Source of the DNA: Leptospiraceae bacterium
Lineage (GTDB): Bacteria > Spirochaetota > Leptospiria > Leptospirales > Leptonemataceae
Assembly (NCBI GenBank): GCA_026005135.1
Contig: BPKM01000006.1
Span: 62,001-126,000 of the forward strand
Reading direction: 5' to 3'
DNA: 64,000 nt
The translations under genes and the position numbers were made by a program. The notes below the pieces were generated by a model. It worked only from the letters and a program-made list of their open reading frames with translations. It searched no databases and was not told where the DNA came from. Below are positions 7,842 through 20,790 of this stretch, one piece after another. The first letter of the stretch is position 1. Each line of letters opens with the position of its first letter.

Positions 7842-10800
7842 ATGGCTACAAAAAATTTACAGGATAATCAAAAATTAGTACCACGAAAAAAAATTATAAA
7901 TTTGGGGAAAATTACAAACTATGATTTAATTCCAGATTTAATTGCAATACAATTTAAATCTTATAATGATTTTTTACAATTAGATGTAGATCCGAAGAAA
8001 AGAGAAAATAAAGGTTTAGAACAAGTTTTTCAAGAATCATTTCCTATAGAGTCAACAACAGGAGATATTGTTTTAGAGTATGATCATTATATTTTAGGAG
8101 AATGTAAATGGTCTCCCAGAGAATGTAAAAGTAGAGGTATAACATACGGTGCACCACTTAAAGCAGTATTACGTGTTGTAAATAACGATACTGGAGAAAT
8201 ACGCGAGCAAGAAGTGTATTTTGGAGAAATACCTTTAATGACTCCCAATGGAACATTTATTATTAATGGTGCAGAGCGAGTAGTAGTTTCTCAATTACAT
8301 CGTTCCCCCTGGGATCTTCTTTTTTGAAGAAAAAGATAAAGGGATATTTACAGCTAGAATCATACCATACAAAGGTTCTTGGATAGAGATTGAGGTTGAT
8401 CAAAAAGAAATTTTATATGTGAAAATCGATAAGAAAAAAAGAATACCAGCTACAATATTTTTACGTTCTTTAATAGCAGAAAAAGGTACAGATGAAGAAA
8501 TATTAAAAATATTTTACGAAACAGAAAAAGTAAACATAAAAAAATTAAGAAAAAATCAGATAAATCAAATTCTAAATAGAAGAGTAGCTGAAGATATAAT
8601 TGAACCAGAAAATAACGAAATAATTATGCATGCAGGCGAAAAAATTGATGAGGATGTTTTTAATATTCTAAAAGAAAGAAAAATAGAAGAAATAGAAATT
8701 TTAAAATTCCCAAATGATAAAGATGATACATTATTAATTAATACATTAGAAAAAGACGGAGTAAAAAATAAAGAAGAAGCAGTAATGAAATTTATAGAAT
8801 ATCTAAGAGGGGATGGTTATGAATATGAAGACGCTCTAACATTATTAGAATCAGTGTTTTTTGATGAAAAGAACTATGATTTATCTCCTGTTGGAAGATT
8901 TAAAATCAATAATAAATTTAGATTTATTAATCCTAAAGACTTTGAAAACGTTTCTGACAGAGTTCTCCGAAAAATTGATATAATAGAAACATTTAAATAT
9001 TTTATAAGACTTCTTAATGAAATAGAAGGATATAATGTTGATGATATTGATCATCTTGGAAATAGAAGAATCAGAAGCGTAGGGGAATTATTAGCGAATC
9101 AATTAAAATCTGGATTTGCTAAAATGGAAAGAGTTATAAAGGAAAGAATGAATTCTGCAGAAAAAGATACAATAACTCCTCAATCTCTTGTATCACCAAA
9201 ACCAATCACAAGTGCTATTAATGATTTTTTTGGATTAGGACAATTATCTCAATTTATGGATCAGACTAATCCTTTATCCGAAACCACACATAAAAGACGT
9301 TTAAATGCTTTAGGACCAGGAGGACTTAATAGAGAACGAGCAGGTTTTGAAGTTCGTGATATTCATTTTAGCCATTATGGTAGAATGTGCCCTATTGAAA
9401 CACCAGAAGGTCAGAATATTGGTTTAATTGTTTCAATGAGTACGCTTGCTAGGGTAAATGAATATGGATTCTTAGAAACACCCTATAGAAAAGTAATTAA
9501 AGAAAGAGATAAGAATGGTAAGATTACGAAAGTTTATGTCTCTGATGAAATAGAATATATGACAGCTGATGTTGAAGAACATTATGTAATTGCTCAGGCT
9601 AATGCTCCATTAAACGAAGATGGAACTTTTAAGAATAAACTTGTTGCATGTCGTAAAAAAGATGATTATCCATTAAAACCGCCAGAAGAAATTGATTATA
9701 TGGACATAGCTCCACTACAGGTAGTAAGTGTTTCTACCTCATTAATCCCATTCTTAGAACATGATGATGCTAACAGAGCATTGATGGGTTCTAATATGCA
9801 AAGACAGGCAGTACCCTTACTTTACGAAGAAGAACCATTCGTTGGTACTGGTATGGAGACCAGAGTTGCTTATGATTCGAGGGTATGTATTTTAGCAGAA
9901 GAAGATGGGGTAGTTGTTAAAGTAGATGCAAATCAAATTATTGTTCGGGGAAAAGATGGAAATGAAAGAATTTATAAATTAAGAAAATTTGAAAGAACTA
10001 ATCAAGATACATTATTTAATCATAAACCTGTGGTACATACAATTATATTTGATTATAAAATTTGGAATGATGAAAAGAAAGAATATATTTATCCTAAGGA
10101 AGCAATTGTAAATGCAGTAAAACGAGATAGTATAGAAATAAAAATAAAAATTCAAGAAAGAGAAGAAGTTCTAACATATCCATTAAAATACGAAGATAAA
10201 GAATTTGAACCATTTGTTAAAGAAGGTGATAAAATAAAAAATGGAACTACCTTAGCCGGTCAAAAGGTTTATAAAGAACAAAGAGATTCTAAGGGTTATT
10301 TAAAAAGAAGATCAACCATATTGGCGGAAGGTCCTTCTGTTAATAATGGTCGATTAGCTCTTGGTAAAAATGTTCTTGTTGCATTTATGCCCTGGAATGG
10401 ATATAATTTTGAAGATGCTATTTTAATAAGCGAAAGACTTGTTAGAGATGATGTTTATACTTCTATTCATATTGAAGAATTTGAAGTGCTTGCAAGAGAA
10501 ACAAAATTAGGTCCAGAAGAAATAACAAGGGATATACCAAATATAAGCGATAAAGCATTTAGAGAATTAGATGAACATGGAATTATAAGAATTGGTGCAG
10601 AAGTAAAACCAGGTGATATACTTGTGGGTAAAGTAACTCCGCAGGTAGATAGAGAAATGACACCAGAATATAAGCTCTTACATAGTATTTTTGGAGAAAA
10701 GTCAAGAGATGTAAAAGATACTTCTCTAAGAGTTCCTAATGGAGTAGAAGGTATAGTTGTTGATGTTAAACGATATTCACGGAAAGAAGGAGATGAATTA

Positions 10801-11631
10801 CCATCTGGTGTTGAGGAGATGGTAAAGGTTTATGTGGCAAGTAAAAGAAAATTACAAGTAGGAGATAAAATGGCTGGTCGCCATGGAAATAAAGGTGTTG
10901 TTTCTAAAGTATTACCTATTGAAGATATGCCTTTTATGGAAGATGGTACACCAATAGATATTGTTTTAAATCCCTTAGGAGTTCCTTCTCGGATGAATAT
11001 AGGACAGATTTTAGAAACGATGTTAGGTTTTGCTGCTCATAAATTAAATTATCTTTTCGAAACACCAGTATTTGATGGTGCAACAGAAGAAGATATAAAA
11101 AAATACTTGGAAGAAGCAGGTTTACCATTAGATTGTAAATTTGATTTATATGATGGTAGAACTGGTGAAAAATTTGAAGGAAAGGTATTCTGTGGTTATA
11201 TCTATATGCTAAAATTAGCTCATATGGTTGATGATAAAATGCATGCTCGTTCTACTGGTCCATATTCGTTGGTAACACAACAGCCATTAGGTGGTAAAGC
11301 TCAATTTGGTGGTCAAAGATTAGGAGAAATGGAAGTATGGGCTCTCGAAGCTTATGGTGCTGCTTATAATCTTCAGGAATTATTATCAGTAAAATCTGAT
11401 GATATTTTAGGCAGAAATAGGATCTATGATGCGATTATTAAAGGTATTCATACTATTAAACCAGGTATACCTGAATCCTTTAACGTATTATTACAGGAAT
11501 TAAGAGGTCTAGCATTGGATATGATTATGCTTGATGAAAATGGTAATCCAATAGACCTCGCTGATTTAGATGAAGATTATAGTCGTTCCAGTAAAACAAG
11601 AATTCGTATAGAAACCATAGAGAGAAGCTAA
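7842..11631 (+). CDS. rpoB: RNA polymerase beta subunit, needing a +1 frameshift at codon 156
   Basis: The first frame (7842-8327) encodes 161 residues and stops at TGA. The second frame resumes the conserved protein and runs to 11631. Joined by skipping one base near 8310, the product is about 1,262 residues, in the normal range for a leptospiral-type beta. Across the join the expected [10 protein letters not shown] sequence is restored. Downstream conserved blocks include [44 protein letters not shown] and [20 protein letters not shown]. Both halves look under full constraint, with no other lesion. Either translation shifts frame or the assembly has an inserted C in a five-C run. It is followed by rpoC after 32 bases. 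Confidence 0.95.
8304..8313 (+). other. Putative +1 frameshift site in rpoB
   Basis: Zero-frame codons are TCC CCC TGG G. The expected conserved protein needs Ser-Pro-Gly, obtained by reading CCC, skipping T8310 and reading GGG (equivalently, slipping CCC to CCT). CCC-T belongs to the CC[C/U]-[C/U] class at which tRNA-Pro is known to slip by +1. The zero frame ends at TGA 8325-8327. No Shine-Dalgarno-like stimulator is apparent immediately upstream. Confidence 0.6.
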
Positions 11632-11663
11632 TATACTAAAAAATAAATTAAAAGGGAATATAT

Positions 11664-14600
11664 ATGGCATTAAAAAAAGAAAAAACATTTGAAGCAATAA
11701 AAATAATGTTAGCAAGTCCCGAAAGAATTCGGGAATGGTCTTATGGAGAAGTAAAAAAAGCAGAAACAATCAATTATAGAACATTAAGACCAGAACGTGA
11801 TGGTTTATTTTGCGAAAAGATTTTTGGAACAACAAGAGATTGGGAATGCTTTTGCGGAAAATTTAAGTCAGTAAGGTATAAAGGTGTAATTTGCGATAGA
11901 TGTGGCGTAGAAGTTACACATAGCAAAGTTAGAAGAGAACGAATGGGACATATTGAGCTTGCAACGCCTGTTGCGCATTTATGGTATTATAGAAATGTTC
12001 CCAGCAGGATTGGTTTATTATTAAATAAAAATATCAATGAGATTAAAAGCATATTAAATTACGAAAAATATGTTGTAATTGATCCGGCTGATTCAGATAA
12101 AGAAGTTGGAGAATTAATCATAGAGGATGAATATAATGAATATCTTGATGAATATGGAGAAAAATTTGTTGCGATGATCGGTGCAGAAGCACTTAAAGAA
12201 CTTTTAAGTAGAATTAATATTGATGAAGAAATTCATGAAATACGAAGTCAATTATCATTAGAACAAACAAAAGCATCAGATCAAAAATTATTAAAACGAT
12301 TAGAAATATTAGAAGCTTTAAGAGAATCTGGTAATAGACCAGAGTGGATGATACTTGAAGTAATTCCAGTCATACCACCTGAATTACGTCCAATGGTTCA
12401 ATTGGAAGGTGGTAGATTTGCATCTTCTGATCTTAATGATCTTTATAGAAGAGTAATCAATCGAAATAATCGGTTAAAACGATTACAACAATTAAGAGCA
12501 CCAGATATCATTGTTAAAAATGAAAAAAGAATGCTTCAAGAAGCGGTAGATTCTTTATTCGATAATACAAAAAGAGGAAAGCAAGGTGTAGTTAAAGGAA
12601 AAGGTAATCGACCTTTAAAATCCCTTTCTGATATGTTAAAAGGTAAACAGGGAAGATTCAGACAAAATTTATTAGGAAAACGTGTTGATTATTCTGGTCG
12701 TTCTGTTATAGTGATTGGTCCTAATCTTAAATTACACGAAATGGGATTACCCAGAAAGATGGCTCTTGAATTATTTAAGCCATTTATACTTAGAAGATTA
12801 ATGGAACTTGATATTGTACCTAATATTAAAACAGCAAGAAAAAAAGTAGAGGAAGAAGCACCAGAAGCAAATGAAGCATTAGAATATGTTATCAAAGAAC
12901 ACCCAGTATTGTTAAACAGAGCACCTACATTACATAGATTGGGTATTCAGGCATTTTTACCAGTAATAGTAGAAGGTAAAGCAATTCAATTACATCCTTT
13001 GGTATGTCATGCATTTAATGCAGATTTTGATGGTGACCAAATGGCTGTCCATGTGCCATTATCAGCTCGAGCACAGTTAGAGTCATGGATGTTGATGTTA
13101 TCATCTCATAATATATTAAATCCAGCAAATGGTCAGCCAATTGTATTCCCAACACAGGATATGGTTTTAGGCCTTTATTTTCTAACAGCGAAATTAGAAG
13201 GTGATGTAGGAGAAGGTAAAAGTTTTTCTTCTTTAGAAGAGATATTATATGCAGTTGATAAAAAAATTGTTGGGTTAAGAGCAGAAATTCGTTATTTAAT
13301 CGAAGATAAAATTATAAGAACTACACCAGGTAGAGTAATTTTTAATTCTGTATTGCCCAAAGGATATCCTTTTGTTAATAATCCAATTACAGATAAAGAA
13401 GCAATTCGAATTATAGCAGATGTTTATTCTAATTATAGTGCTATTGAAACAGTAGAAATGTTAGAAAAATTTAAAGAGTTAGGCTTTTATTATTCAACTC
13501 GTTTTGCACCATCAATTTCTATTTCTGATATAAAAGTACCTAAGAAAAAATATGAGCTTGTCGAACAAGCCAATAAAGAAGTAGAAAAAGTTACTAAGGA
13601 ATTTAACAATGGTACAATAACAGATGAAGAACGATATAAAAAAGTAATAGAAATCTGGGATAAAACGAATGAAGAAGTTTTAAAAGCAGTATTCGAAGAG
13701 TTAAAGCAAGATCAGAAAGGGTTTAATCCTGTATATGCAATGGCAGAATCCGGAGCGAGAGGATCAAAACAACAAATTCGTCAGTTAGCTGGAATGAGGG
13801 GATTAATGGCGAAACCATCTGGAGAAATCATAGAATTACCCATTCGTTCTAATTTTAAAGAAGGTTTAAGTGTTCTTGAATTTTTTATCTCTACACATGG
13901 TGCAAGAAAAGGTTTAGCAGATACTGCATTAAAAACTGCTGATGCTGGATACTTAACAAGAAGATTAGTTGATATAGCTCAGGATGTAATTGTAACAGAA
14001 GAAGATTGTGGAACAGAAGAAGGTTTATGGATAGGTCCTGTAAAAGATAGAGATAAAATTGTGGTTACCTTAGGCGATAGATGTTTTGGAAGAATTTTAG
14101 CAAAAGATGTTGAGGATCCAATTACAGGAGAAGTTGTATTTAAAGCTGGCACAATGATAGATAAAGAAGTTGGTAAAAAGATTGATTCTCTTGGAATTGA
14201 AAAAATCTATATCAGATCCGTATTAACTTGTGAATCTAGAAGAGGTATTTGTGCTAAATGTTATGGTCTTGACCTTGCTCGATTAAAATTAGTAGAATTA
14301 GGAGAAGCAGTAGGTATTATTGCTGCACAATCTATCGGACAACCAGGTACTCAATTAACAATGCGAACCTTCCATGTTGGTGGTATTGCTACAAATGTAG
14401 AAAGGGGAGAAAATGAGCATAGAGCACCGGATAATTGTTTAATAACAAATTTACAGGGATCAATTGTAGAAGATAAATCTGGAAGAAGATTATTAGCTAC
14501 GAGAGGTACAATTGAATTCAAAAAAATTCATTTTAAGTGTCCCTTAGATAAATTAAATGGATTAAGGGTTAAAAATGGAGATATTATAATCCCAGGTCAG

Positions 14601-15995
14601 CAAATAGCTGATGAGTATTATGATGAAAATAATGAGTTAAAACGTGGTTTAACATCAGAAACAAAAGGTGTTGCTGTTATAGACGAAGAAAAAAATTTAT
14701 TTTATATAATAGATGAAAATACAATAACAATTAATCTAAAAGTAGGAAGTGAAATTTTTATAGAAGAACATCAATTCTGTAATCAAGGCGATCTATTAGC
14801 AAGATTTGACTCCTTAAATGATATAATTATTACTGATATTGAAGGTACAATTGAATTTAAAGATATAGTTGAAAATGAAAATCTAAAAAAAGATGAACAA
14901 GGTAATTTCAGGATTTATGAAGTAAGAGGTGATAAATTAAATCCAAGTATTATTGTAAAACAGGATAAAAATAATTTTAAAGAATTTCCTGTTGCAATAG
15001 GTGCTGTATTAATGGTTAAAAATGGAGAAAAAGTAAGACCAGGAGATATATTATTTAAAATAGCAACTTCTAAAGAAATAAAAACAAGAGACATTACTGG
15101 TGGTTTACCAAGAGTAGAAGAGTTATTCGAAGCTAGAGCACCTAAGAAGACAGCTATATTAGCACCTATAGATGGAATTGTTAGAGATAAAAATGAAGTA
15201 ATTAAAGATAAACGTATTATATATATCGTGCCTCTTGAAATATCAGAAAATATGAATGAGCAAACAATAGAAATCGAAGAAAGAGAAGAAATATTCGAAG
15301 AAATAGAAAAACAGGAATATCAGGATTATCATATCTATGATCAAGAAAGTGATGAACCTGCTATTTATAAAATTGCAATTCCAAGACAGATGAGAATTCT
15401 TGTAAGAGATGGCGATCAGGTTAAAAAAGGTGAACCAATTACAGAAGGTCAATTAAATCCTCATGATATTTTAAGAATTAAAGGACTCGATGCATTACAT
15501 GAATTTTTGATCCAGGAAATACAGGAAGTTTATCGTTTACAGGGAGTATTTATTAATGACAAACATCTTGAAATTATAATAAGACAGATGCTTAAGAAAG
15601 TAGAAATTACAGATCCTGGAGATACAAATTTTGTATTACATCAACAGGTTGATAGATTTAAAGTTGTTGAAGAGAATAAACGTGTTATTGAAGAAGGTGG
15701 AGAGCCATGTAAGTGGCGTCCTATATTACTTGGTATAAAAAAAGGAGCTTTAACAACAGAATCTTTCTTATCTGCTGCTAGCTTCGAGGAAACCCCCCGA
15801 GTTTTAACAGATGCAGCAATAAAAGGTAAAGTAGATGAATTAGTAGGTTTAAAAGAAAATATTATTGTGGGTCATTTAATACCAGCTGGAACAGGTCTTA
15901 AAAAATATAGAGATATTGAAATTTTCTACGAGGAATACGGTGATATACAAAGAATTTACAAACAAAAATTGGAATTACAAAGTCAAGAAGATTAA
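11664..15995 (+). CDS. rpoC: RNA polymerase beta' subunit
   Basis: 1,443 residues, uninterrupted. The N-terminal zinc site is visible as ECFCGK and CDRCGVEV. The catalytic magnesium loop [15 protein letters not shown] lies near residue 455. The trigger-loop region contains [19 protein letters not shown]. The second zinc cluster is [15 protein letters not shown]. Start chosen at the ATG after AAAAGGGA. A proline codon followed by T (CCT-TTT, near 13367) is read normally here, which shows that the tetranucleotide at the rpoB and fusA lesions is not sufficient to break a frame. Confidence 0.99.
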   Translation: MALKKEKTFEAIKIMLASPERIREWSYGEVKKAETINYRTLRPERDGLFCEKIFGTTRDWECFCGKFKSVRYKGVICDRCGVEVTHSKVRRERMGHIELATPVAHLWYYRNVPSRIGLLLNKNINEIKSILNYEKYVVIDPADSDKEVGELIIEDEYNEYLDEYGEKFVAMIGAEALKELLSRINIDEEIHEIRSQLSLEQTKASDQKLLKRLEILEALRESGNRPEWMILEVIPVIPPELRPMVQLEGGRFASSDLNDLYRRVINRNNRLKRLQQLRAPDIIVKNEKRMLQEAVDSLFDNTKRGKQGVVKGKGNRPLKSLSDMLKGKQGRFRQNLLGKRVDYSGRSVIVIGPNLKLHEMGLPRKMALELFKPFILRRLMELDIVPNIKTARKKVEEEAPEANEALEYVIKEHPVLLNRAPTLHRLGIQAFLPVIVEGKAIQLHPLVCHAFNADFDGDQMAVHVPLSARAQLESWMLMLSSHNILNPANGQPIVFPTQDMVLGLYFLTAKLEGDVGEGKSFSSLEEILYAVDKKIVGLRAEIRYLIEDKIIRTTPGRVIFNSVLPKGYPFVNNPITDKEAIRIIADVYSNYSAIETVEMLEKFKELGFYYSTRFAPSISISDIKVPKKKYELVEQANKEVEKVTKEFNNGTITDEERYKKVIEIWDKTNEEVLKAVFEELKQDQKGFNPVYAMAESGARGSKQQIRQLAGMRGLMAKPSGEIIELPIRSNFKEGLSVLEFFISTHGARKGLADTALKTADAGYLTRRLVDIAQDVIVTEEDCGTEEGLWIGPVKDRDKIVVTLGDRCFGRILAKDVEDPITGEVVFKAGTMIDKEVGKKIDSLGIEKIYIRSVLTCESRRGICAKCYGLDLARLKLVELGEAVGIIAAQSIGQPGTQLTMRTFHVGGIATNVERGENEHRAPDNCLITNLQGSIVEDKSGRRLLATRGTIEFKKIHFKCPLDKLNGLRVKNGDIIIPGQQIADEYYDENNELKRGLTSETKGVAVIDEEKNLFYIIDENTITINLKVGSEIFIEEHQFCNQGDLLARFDSLNDIIITDIEGTIEFKDIVENENLKKDEQGNFRIYEVRGDKLNPSIIVKQDKNNFKEFPVAIGAVLMVKNGEKVRPGDILFKIATSKEIKTRDITGGLPRVEELFEARAPKKTAILAPIDGIVRDKNEVIKDKRIIYIVPLEISENMNEQTIEIEEREEIFEEIEKQEYQDYHIYDQESDEPAIYKIAIPRQMRILVRDGDQVKKGEPITEGQLNPHDILRIKGLDALHEFLIQEIQEVYRLQGVFINDKHLEIIIRQMLKKVEITDPGDTNFVLHQQVDRFKVVEENKRVIEEGGEPCKWRPILLGIKKGALTTESFLSAASFEETPRVLTDAAIKGKVDELVGLKENIIVGHLIPAGTGLKKYRDIEIFYEEYGDIQRIYKQKLELQSQED

Positions 15996-16098
15996 AAATT
16001 GATTTTAAGTTGATTGCTCTGGATATAAAAATTTTATGGTTATTCCAATAAGGAATGAAAATTAAAAGTTATTTATAAAAATTATATAGGAATGAAGT

Positions 16099-16473
16099 AT
16101 GCCAACAATAAATCAATTAATTAGATTAGGAAGAAAGAAAGTAAAAAAGAAAACTAAATCACCAGCATTAAAAGGATGTCCTCAGAGAAGAGGGGTTTGT
16201 GTAAGGGTAATGACTGTTACACCCAAAAAACCCAATTCTGCATTAAGAAAAGTAGCAAGGGTACGTTTAACAACTGGAATAGAAGTAACAGCATATATTC
16301 CAGGCGAAGGACATAATTTACAGGAACATAACACAGTATTAATTAGAGGTGGAAGGGTTAAGGATTTACCTGGTGTAAGGTATCATATTATTAGAGGAAC
16401 CTTAGATGCATTAGGGGTAGAAAATAGAAGAAAAGGTCGTTCCAAATATGGAACAAAAAAACCAAAAGCATAA
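16099..16473 (+). CDS. rpsL: 30S ribosomal protein S12
   Basis: 124 residues. Conserved [16 protein letters not shown] and [12 protein letters not shown] loops carry the lysines whose mutation gives streptomycin resistance; both are the susceptible wild-type residues here. The aspartate in KDLPG is the site methylthiolated by RimO in other bacteria. S12 monitors codon-anticodon pairing. It starts the str cluster 103 bases after rpoC and is followed by rpsG after 12 bases. Confidence 0.98.
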   Translation: MPTINQLIRLGRKKVKKKTKSPALKGCPQRRGVCVRVMTVTPKKPNSALRKVARVRLTTGIEVTAYIPGEGHNLQEHNTVLIRGGRVKDLPGVRYHIIRGTLDALGVENRRKGRSKYGTKKPKA

Positions 16474-16959
<486 letters not shown>

Positions 16960-16998
16960 AATTTTTATTTAAACAAAATTTATATTTGGGAGAAACAT

Positions 16999-19099
16999 AT
17001 GCCAAGAGAAGTGCCATTAGAGCAATATAGAAATATAGGTATCATGGCTCATATTGATGCCGGAAAAACAACAACAACAGAAAGAATTTTATATTATACA
17101 GGAAAAACATATAAAATTGGAGAAGTTCACGAAGGTGCAGCAGAAATGGACTGGATGGAACAAGAAAAAGAAAGAGGAATTACAATTACTTCTGCTGCAA
17201 CAACTACATTCTGGAATGGAATGGAAAAGCAATTCAAACCACATAGAATTAATATAATTGATACTCCAGGGCACGTAGATTTCACCGTAGAAGTAGAAAG
17301 ATCACTTCGTGTTTTAGATGGTTCCATAGCAGTATATGATGGTGTTGCTGGAGTAGAACCACAAACAGAAACAGTATGGAGACAGGCTGATAAATATCAT
17401 GTACCCAGAATTTGTTTTATTAATAAAATGGATAGAATGGGGGCTGATTTCTTTTTCTGTGTAAATAGTATAAAAGAACGACTCGGTGCAAATGCAGTGC
17501 CTATTCAATTACCAATTGGTTCAGAAGCTGATTTTACAGGAGTTGTAGATTTAGTACATAATAGAGCTATTATCTGGACTGGAGAAGAATTAGGAGCAAA
17601 ATTTATATTTCAGGAAATACCAGATGATTTAAAAGAATTAGCAGAAGAATATAGAACAAAATTAATAGAATCTGCTGTAGAATGTGATGATGAATTATTA
17701 GAAAAATATTTAGAAGAAGGCGAAATTACAGTAGAAGAATTAAAAAGAGCAATACGTAAAGGGACACTTGAAAGAAAAATATTCCCAGTATTATGTGGTT
17801 CTGCCTTTAAAAATAAAGGTGTTCAGCCATTATTAGATGCAGTTGTAGAATATTTACCTTCTCCTCTTGGATATTGCACATGTAAAAGGTATTGATCCTA
17901 AAACTGGAGAAGAAATTGAAAGAAAAACAGATGATAATGAACCTTTCTCTGCATTGGCATTTAAGATAATGTCAGATCCTTATGTTGGAAAGTTAACATT
18001 TTTTAGAGTATATTCAGGAACGTTAAAAAAAGGTTCATATATATTTAACTCCACGAAAGGCAAAAAAGAAAGAATAGGACGTCTCTTATTAATGCATGCA
18101 AATCAGAGAGAAGAAATCGATGAAGTAAATGCGGGAGATATCGCAGCGGCAGTAGGACTAAAAGATACAACAACTGGTGATACATTATGTGATGAAAATC
18201 ATCCTATTATATTAGAAAGTATGACATTCCCTGAACCTGTTATTGATTTAGCAATTGAACCATTAACAAGAGCTGATCAGGATAAATTGGGAACTGCTTT
18301 AATGAAATTAGCAGAAGAAGATCCAACTTTTAGAGTTAAAACAGATCATGAAACTGGACAAACAATTATATCTGGAATGGGAGAATTACATTTAGAAATT
18401 ATTGTAGATCGATTAAAAAGAGAGTTCAAAGTAGAAGCAAATGTAGGTAAACCACAAGTAGCATATAGAGAAACGATTACTGGTTCTGCAGAAGTAGAAG
18501 GAAAATATATAAAACAAACAGGTGGTAGAGGTCAATATGGTCATGTCTGGATCCGTGTTAAACCAAATGAGCCAGGGAAAGGATATCAATTTATTAATTC
18601 AATTGTAGGTGGTGTAATACCAAAAGAATATATTCCCGCAGTAGATAAAGGTATACAGGAAGCAATGCAATCAGGTGTTCTTGCAGGATATCCAGTAGTT
18701 GATGTTGTGGTAGAATTATTTGATGGTTCCTACCATGAAGTAGACTCTTCCGAAATGGCATTTAAAGTTGCTGCATCTATGGCATTTAAAGATGCATGTA
18801 AGAAAGCGAATCCAGTATTATTAGAACCTATAATGGATGTAGAAGTAGTAACGCCCGAAGATTATATGGGTGATGTTGTAGGTGATTTAAATAGAAGAAG
18901 AGGAAGAATTTTATCTATGGATCAAAGAGGAAATGCAAGAGTAGTAAAAGCAGAAGTACCTCTTGCAGAAATGTTTGGCTATGCAACAGATTTAAGAAGC
19001 TTTACCCAAGGTAGAGCATCTTATACAATGAAGTTTAAACATTACGAACAAGTACCTGCTAATATTGCAAATGAAATAATCGCGAAAGTATCTGTGTAA
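16999..19099 (+). CDS. fusA: Translation elongation factor G, needing a +1 frameshift at codon 289
   Basis: The first frame (16999-17895) encodes the G domain with [24 protein letters not shown] and NKMDRMGAD, then stops at TGA shortly after the end of the G domain. The second frame picks up domain II ([15 protein letters not shown]) and runs through domains III-V to 19099. Skipping one base at 17866-17869 gives about 699 residues, the normal EF-G length, and restores [11 protein letters not shown]. All later EF-G motifs are intact ([24 protein letters not shown]), so this is not a decayed gene. A terminator overlaps its 3' end. EF-G drives translocation, so a full-length product is required unless a second fusA exists elsewhere. 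Confidence 0.95.
17860..17872 (+). other. Putative +1 frameshift site in fusA
   Basis: Zero-frame codons are TCT CCT CTT GGA T. The conserved Ser-Pro-Leu-Asp is obtained by reading CCT, skipping C17866, then reading TTG GAT. As in rpoB, the shift follows a Ser-Pro codon pair and has the CC[C/U]-[C/U] form, here CCU-C. Skipping a T or the first G gives the same protein, so the exact slip point is not fixed. The zero frame stops at TGA 17893-17895. Confidence 0.6.
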
Positions 19100-19120
19100 A
19101 ACAGATACTTTTTTTATTTT
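19085..19120 (+). terminator. Intrinsic terminator overlapping the end of fusA
   Basis: An 11-bp perfect stem AAAGTATCTGT/ACAGATACTTT is followed by T6-A-T7. The fusA TAA lies in the five-base loop GTAAA, so the stem is built partly from the last codons of fusA. It separates the rpoBC-str transcript from tuf. Confidence 0.9.
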
Positions 19121-19228
19121 TTTATGTGTTTTGTTTAAAATTAAGTAGACATAAAAACTACATAAAAAAAATTATCTATCTCAACATTGCAATAAAACAA
19201 TAAAAAATTAAATAAAAAGGGTAAAAGT

Positions 19229-20431
19229 ATGGCAAAAGAAAAATTTGATAGATCCAAACCACATTTAAATATTGGAACTATTGGTCACGTAGACCATGGA
19301 AAAACAACATTAACGGCGGCTATTACACATGTATTAGCTAAGTATAAAGGTGGAAGAAATAGACCTGTTAAATATGATGAAATTGATAATGCACCAGAAG
19401 AAAGAGAAAGAGGAATTACGATTGCTACTTCTCACCAGGAATATGAAACAGAAAAAAGACATTATGCTCATGTGGATTGTCCTGGTCATGCTGACTACGT
19501 AAAAAATATGATTACTGGTGCAGCACAAATGGATGCAGCTATTCTTGTAGTATCTGCAGTTGATGGTCCAATGCCTCAAACAAGAGAGCATATTTTATTA
19601 GCAAGACAGGTTGGTGTACCATACATCGTTGTATTTTTAAATAAAGTAGATGCATTATCTCCAGATGAAAGAGAAGAAATGGTAGAATTAGTTAAAGAAG
19701 AAGTAAAAGATTTATTAGTAAAATATGGATTTCCAGAAGATACACCAATGGTAGCAGGTTCTGCTTTAAAAGCCTTAGAAGGTGATCAATCTGAAATTGG
19801 TGAGCCAGCTATTTTAAAATTAATGGAAATTATTGATGAATATGTGCCTGAACCACAAAGAGATATTGATAAACCATTCTTAATGCCAATAGAAGATGTA
19901 TTTTCTATTACAGGTCGTGGAACAGTAGCAACAGGTAGAGTAGAAACAGGAAAATTAAATCTTAATGACGAAGTAGAAATTGTTGGATTAAGACCAACAC
20001 AAAAAACTGTTGTTACTGGTATTGAAATGTTCCGTAAACAATTGGATTATGCTCAAGCTGGAGATAATATTGGAGCATTATTAAGAGGTATTAAAAAAGA
20101 AGATATAGAAAGAGGTCAGGTATTAGCAAAACCAGGTACAATTACACCTCATAAAAAATTTAAAGCAGAAGTATACGTATTAAAGAAAGAAGAAGGTGGA
20201 AGACATACACCATTCCAAAACAATTATAGACCACAATTCTATTTTAGAACTACAGATGTAACTGGAACAATTAAATTACCAGAAGGTGTAGAAGTTGTAA
20301 TGCCAGGTGATAATGTAAATTTAGAGGTTGAATTAATTTATCCAATTGCTATGGATAAAGGATTGCGTTTTGCTATTAGAGAAGGTGGTAGAACAGTTGG
20401 TTCTGGTGTTGTAACAGAAATTATTGAATAA
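19229..20431 (+). CDS. tuf: Translation elongation factor Tu
   Basis: 400 residues. G-domain motifs are [18 protein letters not shown] and NKVD, and the effector region has [17 protein letters not shown]. Domain II contains [13 protein letters not shown] and the C-terminus [13 protein letters not shown]. The N-terminal [18 protein letters not shown] is strikingly Leptospira-like. It follows the fusA terminator by about 110 AT-rich bases, so it should have its own promoter. I could not settle on one: a TTGCAA near 19196 has only a weak -10. It probably leads the long S10-spc-alpha transcript. Confidence 0.99.
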   Translation: MAKEKFDRSKPHLNIGTIGHVDHGKTTLTAAITHVLAKYKGGRNRPVKYDEIDNAPEERERGITIATSHQEYETEKRHYAHVDCPGHADYVKNMITGAAQMDAAILVVSAVDGPMPQTREHILLARQVGVPYIVVFLNKVDALSPDEREEMVELVKEEVKDLLVKYGFPEDTPMVAGSALKALEGDQSEIGEPAILKLMEIIDEYVPEPQRDIDKPFLMPIEDVFSITGRGTVATGRVETGKLNLNDEVEIVGLRPTQKTVVTGIEMFRKQLDYAQAGDNIGALLRGIKKEDIERGQVLAKPGTITPHKKFKAEVYVLKKEEGGRHTPFQNNYRPQFYFRTTDVTGTIKLPEGVEVVMPGDNVNLEVELIYPIAMDKGLRFAIREGGRTVGSGVVTEIIE

Positions 20432-20450
20432 TATTTAAGAGGAAAGGGGA

Positions 20451-20777
20451 ATGGAAACAAAATCTAGAAAAATTAGAATAAAACTAAAATCTTTTGATCA
20501 TAAGTTAATAGATAAGGCTGCTATGGATATTGTATCTGCAGCAAAAAGGAATGGAGCCAAAGTATCAGGACCCATTCCTCTTCCTACAACAATAGAAAGA
20601 TTTACTGTATTAAGATCTGTACATGTAAATAAAAAATCAAGAGAACAATTTGAAATAAGAACCCATAAACGATTAATAGATATAATAGAACCAAATGAAC
20701 AGGTTACAGAAGCATTAAGTAAACTAAAGTTACCAGCAGGTGTCCAGGCTCAAACATTAAAAACAAAAAGAAAGTAA
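20451..20777 (+). CDS. rpsJ: 30S ribosomal protein S10
   Basis: 108 residues. It shows [16 protein letters not shown] at the start, [17 protein letters not shown] in the middle and [10 protein letters not shown]10 is part of the 30S head and also the NusB/NusG antitermination partner (NusE). A GGAAAGGGGA RBS precedes the ATG. It lies 19 bases after tuf, with no terminator between, so they probably share a transcript. Confidence 0.98.
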   Translation: METKSRKIRIKLKSFDHKLIDKAAMDIVSAAKRNGAKVSGPIPLPTTIERFTVLRSVHVNKKSREQFEIRTHKRLIDIIEPNEQVTEALSKLKLPAGVQAQTLKTKRK

Positions 20778-20790
20778 TTAGGAGATAAAA

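Noticed and set aside
7842-11631. rpoB as a decayed pseudogene or as two separate subunit genes
   Set aside because: The second half lacks an RBS and a plausible start at the break. Conservation runs right up to the break on both sides, and no second lesion exists.
19112-19228. A definite tuf promoter
   Set aside because: TTGTTT at 19131 and TTGCAA near 19196 have no convincing -10 at 16-18 bases, so I left it open.
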